From assembly GCA_937872465.1 (NCBI GenBank), contig CALMSR010000051.1, positions 124,001-188,000 on the forward strand: DNA of 64,000 bases, written 5' to 3'. Positions 9,363 through 17,160 of this stretch are shown piece by piece (positions within the stretch are counted from its first letter, which is position 1; the number at the start of each line of letters is the position of its first letter). The notes under the pieces are model-generated. The model saw only the letters and a list, made by a program, of their open reading frames with translations, ran no database searches and had not been told where the DNA came from. Source of the DNA: an uncultured Paracoccaceae bacterium (GTDB taxonomy: Bacteria > Pseudomonadota > Alphaproteobacteria > Rhodobacterales > Rhodobacteraceae). The position numbers and the translations under genes are program-made.

Positions 9363-9425
9363 TCCAACCATATCGCATTGGCCCGACGGCCATTTCGTCG
9401 GGGCCCAGACCCACAAGGAGCATGC

Positions 9426-10514
9426 ATGGAACGTCGTCAGTTTCTCGGGGCTGCGGCCCTCACCGCGGCGGGCGGCGCGCTCGCCGCACCGGCGATCGCG
9501 CAGGAGCGCACCACCTGGCGCATGGTCACCACCTGGCCGAAGAACTTCCCCGGCCTCGGCGTCGGCGCCCAGCGCCTCGCGGACCGCATCACCACCATGT
9601 CGGACGGCCGCCTGACGATCGAGGTCTATTCCGCCGGTGAACTGGTGCCGCCGCTCGGCGCCTTCGATGCGGTCATCGAGGGCTCGGCGGAGATGAGCCA
9701 CGGCGCGGCCTATTACTGGCAGAACAAGTCACCCGCGACGGCCTTCTTCACCGGCGTTCCCTACGGCATGACCTCGCGCGAGCTCGCCTCCTGGATCCGC
9801 TACATGGGCGGGCAGGAGCTCTGGGACGAGGTCTACGACCAGTTCGGCGTCAGGGGCTTCATCAACGGCGACACCGGCACCCAGGCCGGCGGCTGGTTCC
9901 GCGACGAGCTCACCGGGCTCTCCGACCTCCAGGGACTGAAGTTCCGCACGCCCGGCCTCGGCGGCAAGGTCTGGGAGAAGATGGGCGCGACGGTCGTCAA
10001 CATGGCGGGCGGCGAAATCTTCGCGGCCCTGCAATCGGGCGCGCTCGACGCCGCGGAATTCGTCGGCCCCTACAACGACCTCGCGCTCGGCTTCTACCAG
10101 ATCGCCAAGAACTACTATCTCTCGAGCTTCACCGAGCCGGGGCTCGCGACCGAGCTCGCGGTCAACAAGGCCAAGCTCGCCGCCCTGCCCGCCGATCTCC
10201 AGATGATCGTCGAGATCGCCTGCCAGGCGGAATACGATCAGGTCGCCTGCGATTTCTACGCGAACGATCCGCGGTCGCTGGCCATCCTGGTCGACGAGCA
10301 CGGGGTCAAGACGCATCAGTTCCCCGAGGAGATCCTCGAGGCCGGCGCCAAGGCTTCGGCCGAGATCTTCGCCGAGCTGCGCGCCTCCGACGATGCCCTG
10401 ACCCAGAAGGTGACCGAGAACTATCTCGCGGCGCTGAACCTGCTGCGGACCCGCACGCAGAACACCGACACGCCGTTCCTGCTGGCGCGCGAGAAATACT
10501 TCAGCGTCAGCTGA
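9426..10514 (+). CDS. TRAP transporter substrate-binding protein, TakP-like (2-oxo acid type)
   Basis: The product is 362 residues. It begins with a Tat-like signal (MERRQFLGAAALTAAGGAL, cleaved near APAIAQ). The mature protein follows the DctP/TakP fold, with conserved TakP-type blocks: YSAGELVPPLGAFDAVIEG, GGWFRDELTGLSDLQGLKFR and AGGEIFAALQSGALDAAEFVGPYND. The WVGP/FVGPYND region contributes to the 2-oxo-acid site in Rhodobacter TakP. It acts in the periplasm and delivers ligand to the DctQM permease. The matching permease genes lie at 11587-13533 on the other strand, separated by a DedA and an unknown membrane gene, an unusual split. The start has an AAGGAG site. The ligand is inferred by similarity only. 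Confidence 0.92.
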   Translation: MERRQFLGAAALTAAGGALAAPAIAQERTTWRMVTTWPKNFPGLGVGAQRLADRITTMSDGRLTIEVYSAGELVPPLGAFDAVIEGSAEMSHGAAYYWQNKSPATAFFTGVPYGMTSRELASWIRYMGGQELWDEVYDQFGVRGFINGDTGTQAGGWFRDELTGLSDLQGLKFRTPGLGGKVWEKMGATVVNMAGGEIFAALQSGALDAAEFVGPYNDLALGFYQIAKNYYLSSFTEPGLATELAVNKAKLAALPADLQMIVEIACQAEYDQVACDFYANDPRSLAILVDEHGVKTHQFPEEILEAGAKASAEIFAELRASDDALTQKVTENYLAALNLLRTRTQNTDTPFLLAREKYFSVS

Positions 10515-10517
10515 GGG

Positions 10518-11108
10518 TCACGACCGCGTCCGCAGGACAGATCGCAGCCGCAGCGTCAGCACCAGGCTGACCGCTGCCGCCGCCAGCATCCAGACGAGAT
10601 CGCCGCTCACCGCGGCGATCTCGACGATGTCCCGGCTGAAGGCATAGCCGAGCCCGAAATAGAGACCGACCCAAACGATCTCGCCGGCGACATCGAAGAC
10701 CGTGAACCGGCGCCAGGACATGGCGGTCATGCCGCCCACGAGGTTCACCGCGGGCCCGATCGGCGCCAGCAGCCAGCGCGTGAAGAAGACCGCAGCGCCC
10801 CCGAAACGGCCGATCAGCTGCCGCGCCCGCGCGAGCGCCCCGGACATCCCGCGCCTTTCGGCGAGGCCCGCCGCGCGCTCGGTGCCGGCCGCCCCGAGCC
10901 AGTATCCCGCCTGATCCCCGAGCAGCGCACCGGCGAGCCCCGCCGCGATCGCCGCCGCCGGGACCAGATCGCCGCTCGCCGAGAACGACCCCGCCGCGAG
11001 CAGCGCGAGCGATCCCGGCACCGGCAGACCGAGGCATCCGGCAAAGGTCACGAGAAAGACCACGGCGAGGCCGTAGACCGGCACGAGACCTAGGACCGCT
11101 TCGATCAA
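10518..11108 (-). CDS. DedA-family membrane protein
   Basis: The product is 196 residues with about five hydrophobic segments and the DedA/SNARE-associated core (VFFTRWLLAPIGPAVNLVGG, containing the conserved F.TR...P motif, and WRRFTVFDVAGEIVW). DedA proteins of the inner membrane include undecaprenyl-phosphate and phospholipid flippases that depend on the proton gradient. The start is a TTG at 11108 whose last two bases overlap the TGA of the upstream gene, so translation is probably coupled. It is convergent with the TRAP binding-protein gene, with 3 bp between the stops. Confidence 0.88.
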   Translation of the reverse strand: MIEAVLGLVPVYGLAVVFLVTFAGCLGLPVPGSLALLAAGSFSASGDLVPAAAIAAGLAGALLGDQAGYWLGAAGTERAAGLAERRGMSGALARARQLIGRFGGAAVFFTRWLLAPIGPAVNLVGGMTAMSWRRFTVFDVAGEIVWVGLYFGLGYAFSRDIVEIAAVSGDLVWMLAAAAVSLVLTLRLRSVLRTRS

Positions 11109-11476
11109 GGCCGGTCCGGAACCACGGGCTGCTCCGTCCGTCCCGCGCGCTCCTCGGCGATCACCGCGAGCAGGGTCACCTCGACCTCGGCGAGCGGCAT
11201 CCCGTTTCGGGCCGCGATCTCGTCGAGGGTCAGGCGCGGCCGCTGGTCCGGATCGAGGCCGAGGGCCTCGGCGAGGCGCAGCCGGTCCACGTCATAGGAA
11301 TGCGCGACGTAGCCGACCGTCATCCAGCCGGCCAGCGTGGCGTCGCGGTGCCCGGCCCAGTAGAGCGTCGAGATTGTCAGGCGGATGGCGAAGAAGAGCG
11401 TGACGAGGCAGGCAGCCACGAGCGCGAGCACCAGCCCGCGATGCCGCCGCCAGAGAAGGATCAGCCAGTCGAACAT
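11105..11476 (-). CDS. Single-pass membrane protein of unknown function
   Basis: The product is 123 residues. Residues 13-37 form one transmembrane segment after a positively charged WRRHR, and a soluble helical domain follows (RLAEALGLDPDQRPRLTLDEIAARNGMPLAEVEVTLLAVIAEE). That domain resembles a helix-turn-helix-like or ruler domain, without a family I can name. The stop overlaps the DedA start. It lies 110 bp after the TRAP large permease gene on the same strand and could be co-transcribed with it. Confidence 0.7.
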   Translation of the reverse strand: MFDWLILLWRRHRGLVLALVAACLVTLFFAIRLTISTLYWAGHRDATLAGWMTVGYVAHSYDVDRLRLAEALGLDPDQRPRLTLDEIAARNGMPLAEVEVTLLAVIAEERAGRTEQPVVPDRP

Positions 11477-11586
11477 TCGATCACGCGCTCCCGCAGAGGC
11501 AGGTTCAGGATGCCCCGCGATCGGGCCGAAGCCGGGCGGCTACCGTCCACGCTCCCTGCCCGCTTCGCAGAACGATCGCGGCCACC

Positions 11587-12978
11587 TCAATCGTAGAGCA
11601 CGGACGGCAGCCAGGTCACCATCCCCGGAAAGGCGATGAGAATGGCGATCACGAGGATCTGCAATGCGACGAAGGGCATGGCGCCCCGATAGATGTCGCC
11701 CGTGGTCACGCTCGCCGGGGCGACGCTGCGCAGGTAGAAGAGCGAGAAGCCGAAGGGCGGCGTGAGAAAGCTCGTCTGCAGATTGACCGCGACGATGACG
11801 CCGAGCCAGACCGGATCGACATCCATCATCAGGAGCACCGGCGCGGTGATCGGGATGATCACGAAGATGATCTCGAAGGTGTCGAGGATGAACCCCAGCA
11901 CGAACATCAGCGCCATCACGAAGACGATCGCGCCGATCTTCTCCCCCGGCAGGCCGGTGATGAACTCGGCCACGAGCTTGTCCCCGCCGAGCATCCGGAA
12001 CACCAGGCTGAAGACCGAGGCGCCGATCAGGATGACGAAGATCATCGAGGTCGTGGTGGCGGTCGCCTCCATCACCGACCGCAGGTTCGGCCAGTTGAAC
12101 CGGCCGCGCAGCGCGGCGAGCGCCATCGCCCCCACCGCGCCGACTGAGGCCGATTCCGTGGGCGTCGCGATCCCGGCGAGGATCGAGCCGAGCACCGCGA
12201 CGATCAGGGCCAGCGTGGGCAGCATGGTGACCAGCACGTCGCGGCGCAGCCCCGCCCGCTCCGCATCGGTCGAGACGAGCGCGGGACAGCTGGCCGGATC
12301 CCGCATCGCCTTCCACAGCACGAAGGCCATGTAGACCAGCACCAGCAGCAGGCCGGGGATGAAGGCGCCCGCGAAGAGATTACCGACCGAGACCACCTGC
12401 GGCGCGAAATTGCCCTTCTCCATCTGCACCTGGGCGTTCATCCCGCCGAGCATGTCCCCCATGAAGATCAGGATCGTCGAGGGCGGGATGATCTGCCCCA
12501 GGGTGCCGGAGGCGCAGATCACGCCGCTCGCGAGCCGGGGGTCGTATTTCGCCCGCAGCATGGCCGGCAGCGACAGCAGGCCCATCGTCACCACCGTCGC
12601 ACCGACGATCCCGGTCGAGGCGGCAAGCAGCGCGCCAACCACGATCACCGAGAGCCCCAGCCCGCCGCGCAGCCGCCCGAAGAGCCGTCCCATGGTCACG
12701 AGGAGCTGCTCGGCGATCCCCGAGCGCTCCAGCATCATGCCCATGAAGATGAAGAGCGGCACGGCGACCAGCACCTCGTTGAGCATGATCCCGAGATAGC
12801 GCGGCGCGAGGCTCGAAAGGTTCGACGGATCGAAGGCGCCGAAGAGCCACCCCACCCCGGCGAAGACGAGCGCCACGCCGGGCAGCGTGAAGGCCACCGG
12901 GAAGCCGAGCAGCAGCACGCCGATGATGGCGACGAACATTCCCAGGCTCAGCGCCTCGCCGATCATCACCGGGTCCAT
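11587..12978 (-). CDS. TRAP transporter large permease (DctM-type)
   Basis: The product is 463 residues with about 12 predicted membrane helices. DctM signatures are visible: LLGFPVAFTLPG near the N-terminus, GALLAASTGIVGATVVTMGLL, CASGTLGQIIPPSTILI, and LQTSFLTPPFGFSLFYL near the C-terminus. It is the main inner-membrane channel subunit and imports the ligand with Na+. It pairs with the small permease immediately upstream (3 bp gap), and presumably with the TakP-like binding protein on the opposite strand. Confidence 0.95.
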   Translation of the reverse strand: MDPVMIGEALSLGMFVAIIGVLLLGFPVAFTLPGVALVFAGVGWLFGAFDPSNLSSLAPRYLGIMLNEVLVAVPLFIFMGMMLERSGIAEQLLVTMGRLFGRLRGGLGLSVIVVGALLAASTGIVGATVVTMGLLSLPAMLRAKYDPRLASGVICASGTLGQIIPPSTILIFMGDMLGGMNAQVQMEKGNFAPQVVSVGNLFAGAFIPGLLLVLVYMAFVLWKAMRDPASCPALVSTDAERAGLRRDVLVTMLPTLALIVAVLGSILAGIATPTESASVGAVGAMALAALRGRFNWPNLRSVMEATATTTSMIFVILIGASVFSLVFRMLGGDKLVAEFITGLPGEKIGAIVFVMALMFVLGFILDTFEIIFVIIPITAPVLLMMDVDPVWLGVIVAVNLQTSFLTPPFGFSLFYLRSVAPASVTTGDIYRGAMPFVALQILVIAILIAFPGMVTWLPSVLYD

Positions 12979-12981
12979 GGC

Positions 12982-13533
12982 TCAGCCTTCGCCGCCGGAG
13001 TACCGCAGGCGGTCGGGGAGCAGCTCCTCGCTCCCGGCGAGCACGAGGACCCCGCGCAGGAACATCGCCAGCGCCTGGAGGCCGATCACCGCCACGAAGA
13101 CCAGAACGAAGCTCTTGAGAATGTAGAGCCCGGGCAGGCCGCCGACATTGGCGCTGCCCTCGCGCAACGCCCAGGAACGCTCCACGTAAGGAAGGCTCCA
13201 GACGGTCAGCACCACCAGGAAGGGCGCGACGAAGACGACCGCGCCGACCATGTCGACCAGCGCCCTGCGCCGCGTCGGGGCGTCGCGATAGAAGACATCC
13301 ACGCGCACGTGGCCGTCGCGCATGAGAGTATATCCGGCGATCCCCATGAACATCATGCCGTTCAGCCAGACATAGAGGTCCTGCAGCGGCACCGCGCCGA
13401 GATGGAAGACGTAGCGCAGCGTGACGACGACGAAGCAGACCAGCACGATCCCGAGCGAAAACCAGGAGAAGATCCGGCCGAGGAACCCGTTGAAGCCGCA
13501 GATGGCCCGCACGATCGCTGCTATGATCCGCAT
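12982..13533 (-). CDS. TRAP transporter small permease (DctQ-type)
   Basis: The product is 183 residues with four hydrophobic helices. It has the DctQ pattern LGIVLVCFVVVTLRYVFHLGAVPLQDLYVWLNGMMFMG, followed by YTLMRDGHVRVDVFY, a well-conserved small-subunit motif. The ATG at 13533 is preceded by GGGAGAG. An in-frame extension upstream to 13803 exists, but it would run through the ilv leader region and lacks family similarity. It is the first gene of the permease group and diverges from the ilv leader. Confidence 0.92.
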   Translation of the reverse strand: MRIIAAIVRAICGFNGFLGRIFSWFSLGIVLVCFVVVTLRYVFHLGAVPLQDLYVWLNGMMFMGIAGYTLMRDGHVRVDVFYRDAPTRRRALVDMVGAVVFVAPFLVVLTVWSLPYVERSWALREGSANVGGLPGLYILKSFVLVFVAVIGLQALAMFLRGVLVLAGSEELLPDRLRYSGGEG

Positions 13534-13705
13534 GTCTCTCCCGCCGGCCGTCGAGCGGCCATATTTTCGCGTCCGGACCCGGATTCTGCAAGTGCGAGTC
13601 GAGGGCGCCGGACGCGCGGCCCCGTTTGATGCCGAGACCCGGGCCGGAACGAACAAAAACAACCCGAACGCCCGGGATCCGGCAATCTTCGCGACATTTG
13701 AGCGG

Positions 13706-13734
13706 TTGACCGGGCGGCGGCGAGTACCTAAGAC
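13706..13734 (+). promoter_or_regulatory. Promoter of the ilvBH leader transcript
   Basis: TTGACC (13706-13711) and TAAGAC (13729-13734) are spaced exactly 17 bp. The predicted start near 13741 would place the leader-peptide ribosome site (GGGGAG) at the very 5' end of the RNA, about 180 bases before ilvB. Confidence 0.6.
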
Positions 13735-13752
13735 GGCGGCAGGGGAGATCCG

Positions 13753-13806
13753 ATGAGACCGAAACCCATCCTCGTAGCGGACGGCGCGGACCGGCGAAGG
13801 CACTAG
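13753..13806 (+). CDS. ilv leader peptide (17 residues, Ile-Leu-Val codons)
   Basis: A 17-codon frame encodes MRPKPILVADGADRRRH, followed by TAG. It has a GGGGAG site 6 bases before the ATG, lies between a promoter and a terminator hairpin, and ends 113 bases before ilvB. Codons 6-8 are ATC CTC GTA, i.e. Ile-Leu-Val, the three end products of the pathway that ilvBH opens; GTA should be a rare Val codon in DNA this GC-rich. This is the layout of a transcription-attenuation leader: ribosome stalling at these codons under amino-acid shortage would alter downstream RNA folding. The peptide itself probably has no other role. That it is translated is inferred. Confidence 0.65.
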   Translation: MRPKPILVADGADRRRH

Positions 13807-13826
13807 CCTCGACCGGATGCCGCGCC
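13783..13826 (+). promoter_or_regulatory. Leader hairpin overlapping the end of the ilv leader peptide
   Basis: GGCGCGG (13783-13789) pairs perfectly with CCGCGCC (13820-13826). Inside it, CCGGCGA-GG (13791-13800) pairs with CCTCG-CCGG (13807-13816), leaving a small loop over the stop codon. A ribosome stalled at the Ile-Leu-Val codons (13768-13776) would cover the left arm, so this stem is a candidate for the structure that switches with the terminator. Confidence 0.5.
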
Positions 13827-13827
13827 T

Positions 13828-13855
13828 TGGCCCCCGTTCGGGGCCATTTTTGTTT
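13828..13855 (+). terminator. Intrinsic terminator / attenuator upstream of ilvB
   Basis: The arms TGGCCCC (13828-13834) and GGGGCCA (13840-13846) form a 7 bp stem with a 5-base loop. They are followed directly by a T-rich run (TTTTTGTTT, 13847-13855), a textbook Rho-independent terminator. It lies 65 bases before the ilvB start and after the leader peptide, so it would stop transcription before ilvBH unless an alternative fold forms. A second small hairpin (GGGGC 13856-13860 with GCCCC 13865-13869) follows and may take part in the alternative pairing. Confidence 0.7.
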
Positions 13856-13919
13856 GGGGCGGTTGCCCCGGGATACCGTCGGCAGGCTGTGGCCGGCGGG
13901 AGGAAGAAGGAAGAGCGAG

Positions 13920-15674
13920 ATGACCCGTCGCATGACCGGCGCGCAGATGGTGGTCCAGGCCCTCAGGGATCAGGGCGTCGACACCGTATTCGGCTATCCC
14001 GGCGGCGCGGTCCTGCCGATCTATGACGAGATCTTCCAGCAGAACGACATCCGCCACATCCTGGTGCGCCACGAGCAGGGCGCGGCCCATGCGGCCGAGG
14101 GCTATGCCCGCTCCACCGGCAAGCCCGGCGTCGTGCTCGTCACCTCGGGCCCCGGTGCCACCAATGCCGTCACCGGCATGACCGACGCGCTGATGGATTC
14201 CATCCCGCTCGTCATCCTCACCGGGCAGGTGCCGACCTTCCTGATCGGCAACGATGCCTTCCAGGAGGCCGATACCGTCGGCATCACCCGGCCCTGCACC
14301 AAGCACAACTGGCTGGTGAAGGATCCCGCACAGCTCTCCGAGGTCATCCACCAGGCCTTCCACGTCGCCACGAACGGCCGGCCCGGCCCGGTTCTCGTCG
14401 ACATCCCCAAGGACGTGCAATTCGCCACCGCCGCCTATTCGCCCCCCGACAAGGCGCGCATCGGCCATTACCAGCCGCGCAGGAAGGGCGATCCGGCGGC
14501 GATCCTCGCGGCGGTCGAGGCGCTGGAGCGGGCCGAGCGGCCGGTGCTCTATTCGGGCGGCGGGGTGATCAACTCCGGCACCGAGGCGTCGCGGCTGCTG
14601 CGCGAGCTCGCGGATTCCACCGGCTTTCCGATCACCTCGACGCTCATGGGGCTCGGCGCCTATCCCGCTTCCGGCAAGGGCTGGATCGGCATGCTGGGGA
14701 TGCACGGCACCTATCAGGCCAATTGGACGATGCATGATTGCGACTTCATGCTCTGCATCGGCGCGCGGTTCGACGACCGGATCACCGGGCGGCTCGACGC
14801 CTTCAGCCCCGGGTCGATCAAGGTCCATATCGACATCGACCCCTCCTCGATCAACAAGAACATCCATGTCGACATTCCGATCGTCGGCGACGTCGGCACG
14901 GTCCTCGCCGAGATGCTCGATCTCTGGAAGGCGCGGGGCCGCGTCACCGCCTCGGAGGCGGTCGCGAAATGGTGGCAGCAGATCGAGCGCTGGCGCGGGC
15001 GGAACTGCCTCGCCTACCGCAACTCGGACAAGGTCATCAAACCGCAATTCGCGCTGGAGCGGCTCGAGGCGGCGACACGGGACCGCGACCGCTACATCAC
15101 GACCGAGGTCGGCCAGCACCAGATGTGGGCGGCGCAGTACATGGGCTTCGAGGAGCCGAACCGCTGGATGACCTCCGGCGGCCTCGGCACCATGGGCTAC
15201 GGGCTGCCGGCCTCGATCGGCGTGCAGGTCGCCCATCCCGAGGCGCTGGTCATCAACGTGGCGGGCGAGGCCTCCTGGCTGATGAACATGCAGGAGATGT
15301 CGACGGCGGTGCAGTACCGGCTGCCGGTCAAGCAGTTCATCCTCAACAACGAGCGCCTCGGCATGGTCCGCCAGTGGCAGCAGCTCCTGCACGGCGAGCG
15401 CTATTCCTCGTCCTGGTCCGAGGCGCTGCCGGATTTCGTCAAGCTCGCCGAGGCCTTCGGCGCGAAGGGGATCCTCTGTTCCGATCCGGCCGATCTCGAC
15501 GAGGCCATCGCCGAGATGCTCGCCTACGACGGGCCGGTGATCTTCGACTGCATGGTGGAGAAGCACGAGAACTGCTTCCCGATGATCCCGTCGGGCAAGG
15601 CGCATAACGAGATGCTGCTCGGGGAGGACGCGACCACGGACGCGATCGAATCCGGCGGCGCGGTGCTGGTTTGA
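13920..15674 (+). CDS. ilvB: Acetolactate synthase, large catalytic subunit
   Basis: The product is 584 residues. It makes 2-acetolactate (or 2-aceto-2-hydroxybutyrate) from pyruvate using ThDP, FAD and Mg2+, the first common step to Val, Leu and Ile. Visible landmarks are the N-terminal GYPGGAVLPIYDE, RHEQGAAHAAEGYARSTG with the catalytic Glu, the central FAD-domain block GMLGMHGTYQAN, and a C-terminal ThDP region. The usual GDG-start of the ThDP motif reads AGEASWLMNMQE here, a variant that I recall as typical of alphaproteobacterial enzymes. The start ATG (13920) follows GGAGGAAGAAGGAAG. It is followed 16 bp later by its regulatory subunit and preceded by a likely attenuator. Confidence 0.97.
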   Translation: MTRRMTGAQMVVQALRDQGVDTVFGYPGGAVLPIYDEIFQQNDIRHILVRHEQGAAHAAEGYARSTGKPGVVLVTSGPGATNAVTGMTDALMDSIPLVILTGQVPTFLIGNDAFQEADTVGITRPCTKHNWLVKDPAQLSEVIHQAFHVATNGRPGPVLVDIPKDVQFATAAYSPPDKARIGHYQPRRKGDPAAILAAVEALERAERPVLYSGGGVINSGTEASRLLRELADSTGFPITSTLMGLGAYPASGKGWIGMLGMHGTYQANWTMHDCDFMLCIGARFDDRITGRLDAFSPGSIKVHIDIDPSSINKNIHVDIPIVGDVGTVLAEMLDLWKARGRVTASEAVAKWWQQIERWRGRNCLAYRNSDKVIKPQFALERLEAATRDRDRYITTEVGQHQMWAAQYMGFEEPNRWMTSGGLGTMGYGLPASIGVQVAHPEALVINVAGEASWLMNMQEMSTAVQYRLPVKQFILNNERLGMVRQWQQLLHGERYSSSWSEALPDFVKLAEAFGAKGILCSDPADLDEAIAEMLAYDGPVIFDCMVEKHENCFPMIPSGKAHNEMLLGEDATTDAIESGGAVLV

Positions 15675-15690
15675 GCCCCGGAGAGACGCG

Positions 15691-16251
15691 ATGAACGCAC
15701 TCAGCCTCAAGAAGGGCGCTTCCAGCCACAGCGCCTACGACCTGAAGAACCCGCTGGGCGACCGGCAGGAGACCCATACCCTCGCCGTGCTGGTAGACAA
15801 CGAGGCCGGCGTGCTCGCCCGCGTCATCGGGCTCTTCTCCGGGCGCGGCTACAATATCGAGAGCCTGACCGTCGCCGAGACCGACCACGAGGGGCATCGC
15901 TCGCGCATCACGATCGTCACCACCGGCACCCCGGCGGTGATCGAGCAGATCAAGGCGCAGCTCGGCCGGCTGGTGCCGGTCCATGACGTGCACGACCTGA
16001 CGGTCGAGGGCCCCGCCGTCCAGCGCGAGCTGGCGCTGGTCAAGGTCGCGGGCACCGGCGAGAAGCGGGTGGAGGCGATGCGGCTCGCGGACGTGTTCCG
16101 CGCGCGGGTGGTCGATACCACGCTCGAGAGCTTCGTCTTCGAGATCACCGGCACGCCGGAGAAGGTCGACGCGCTGATCGGGCTGATGCGCCCGCTCGGC
16201 CTGGTGGACGTCGCCCGCACCGGGGTCGCCGCGATCGCCCGGGGGGCGTGA
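15691..16251 (+). CDS. ilvN: Acetolactate synthase, small regulatory subunit
   Basis: The product is 186 residues (also named ilvH in many genomes). An N-terminal ACT domain (TLAVLVDNEAGVLARVIGLFSGRGYNIESLTV) binds valine and confers feedback inhibition. The C-terminal domain (RELALVKVAG...ADVFRARVVD) activates the large subunit. The N-terminus has about 25 extra residues before the ACT domain, as in other alphaproteobacterial members. It forms an operon with ilvB (16 bp gap) and so shares the leader control. Confidence 0.96.
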   Translation: MNALSLKKGASSHSAYDLKNPLGDRQETHTLAVLVDNEAGVLARVIGLFSGRGYNIESLTVAETDHEGHRSRITIVTTGTPAVIEQIKAQLGRLVPVHDVHDLTVEGPAVQRELALVKVAGTGEKRVEAMRLADVFRARVVDTTLESFVFEITGTPEKVDALIGLMRPLGLVDVARTGVAAIARGA

Positions 16252-16274
16252 CGCGGCCCACGGGAGCGCCAAAT

Positions 16275-16298
16275 GCGCTGTCCCCATGGGGACAGCGC
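16275..16298. terminator. Perfect 24-bp palindrome after ilvBN (possible terminator)
   Basis: The half-site GCGCTGTCCCCA is followed immediately by its exact reverse complement, with no spacer, 24 bp downstream of the ilvN stop. It can form a very stable hairpin, but no T-run follows, so terminator function is uncertain; a protein-binding site is the alternative. Confidence 0.4.
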
Positions 16299-16370
16299 GC
16301 AAGGCGCTGATATGTTTCGATAAAAGTGTTAACGCCGCATTTCGGCGGCCTTCCGTCCGACCGAGGCTGG

Positions 16371-16534
16371 GTGTCGGGACAGGGAAGAGGCCGCGCCCCG
16401 CGCAGCCCGCTCAAGATACCCCCGGACCGAAAAGGCGAGGCGCCGGTGGCGCCTTGTCCGGTCCGGTCGCCCGGAGGCGCGAGCCGCAGGGCGAGGGGAG
16501 TGCAGTTTCACCGTCGGTTGAGGATCGGGCCGCG
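16371..16534. repeat. Dispersed intergenic repeat, copy A
   Basis: This non-coding GC-rich segment shares two blocks with other intergenic sites in the window. Block 1 (16375-16410, CGGGACAGGGAAGAGGCCGC and onward) matches copies B and C. The CCCCCGGACCGA just after it matches copy C. Block 2 (GGAGGCGCGAGCCGCAGGGC, 16473-16492, plus flank) matches copy B. The 544 bp between ilvN and the transposase remnant holds this repeat, the palindrome at 16275 and the presumed IS end; no gene is supported there. Confidence 0.6.
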
Positions 16535-16689
16535 CCGGCCCTGGACGGTGCGCAAAGCGCGCCGGCCCCGGGGAGGGCCGGCGCGGCCCGATCGACAGCG
16601 GTCGATCGGGCTGGGGATCCTTGGCCCGCGTGGGAAGGGGGACGATGGCCGGGGTCCCTGGTCTCGTTCCAGCGGATCTTCGACCCCCC

Positions 16690-17160
16690 GACAGTAGTGT
16701 CAGGAGAGTTCTGCAAAATCGCCTCGGTCTGAGGCGGCCATAGCAAGCTGGCGATGTTCGACGTCGCTCCTCTCAGTCAGCCGAGAGGTCCTGCCATGAC
16801 CAAGCCTGAGCCTACCGATCCGGTCGCTCTCTCGAAAGCGGCGCTGCTCGCCGATCCTGACTTTCTGAAGGAGATCGTGCGCGCCACGCTGCAGGAGATG
16901 CTGGAAGCCGAGATGACCGACGCGCTCGGCGCCGCGAAGGGCGAGCGCAGCGAGGCCAGGCGGGGCTATCGCTCCGGCTCCTATCCGCGGACGCTTTTCA
17001 CCCGCGTCGGCAAGCTGGAGCTCAGGGTGCCGCAGGATCGCGACGGCCGCTTCTCGACCGAGCTCTTCGCAAGATACCAGCGTTCGGAGCAGGCGCTGGT
17101 CTCCAGCCTTGCGGAAATGTACGTCCAGGGCGTCTCGACGCGTAAGGTGAAGGCGATCAC
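16690..17160 (+). mobile_element. Truncated IS256-family insertion sequence (left part only)
   Basis: A transposase fragment of IS256/Mutator type begins at 16796. The sequence around 16690-16720 (AGTAGTGTCAGGAGAGTTCT) looks like an IS256-family terminal end, an inference since the opposite end is missing. The element stops abruptly at 17160, where the sequence becomes the inside of an xsc gene on the other strand. The right two-thirds of the element and of xsc are gone, which points to an IS-linked deletion. Confidence 0.7.
16796..17160 (+). pseudogene. IS256-family transposase, 5' fragment
   Basis: About 121 residues of a transposase that is normally near 400 are present. The recognisable N-terminal blocks are ALGAAKGERSEARRGYRSG, LELRVPQDRDGRFSTELF and ALVSSLAEMYVQGVSTRKVKAIT. 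Homology ends at the bases GATCAC (17155-17160). After that the frame reads through antisense xsc sequence to a stop at 17278, so the DDE catalytic domain is absent and the protein cannot transpose. Confidence 0.85.
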
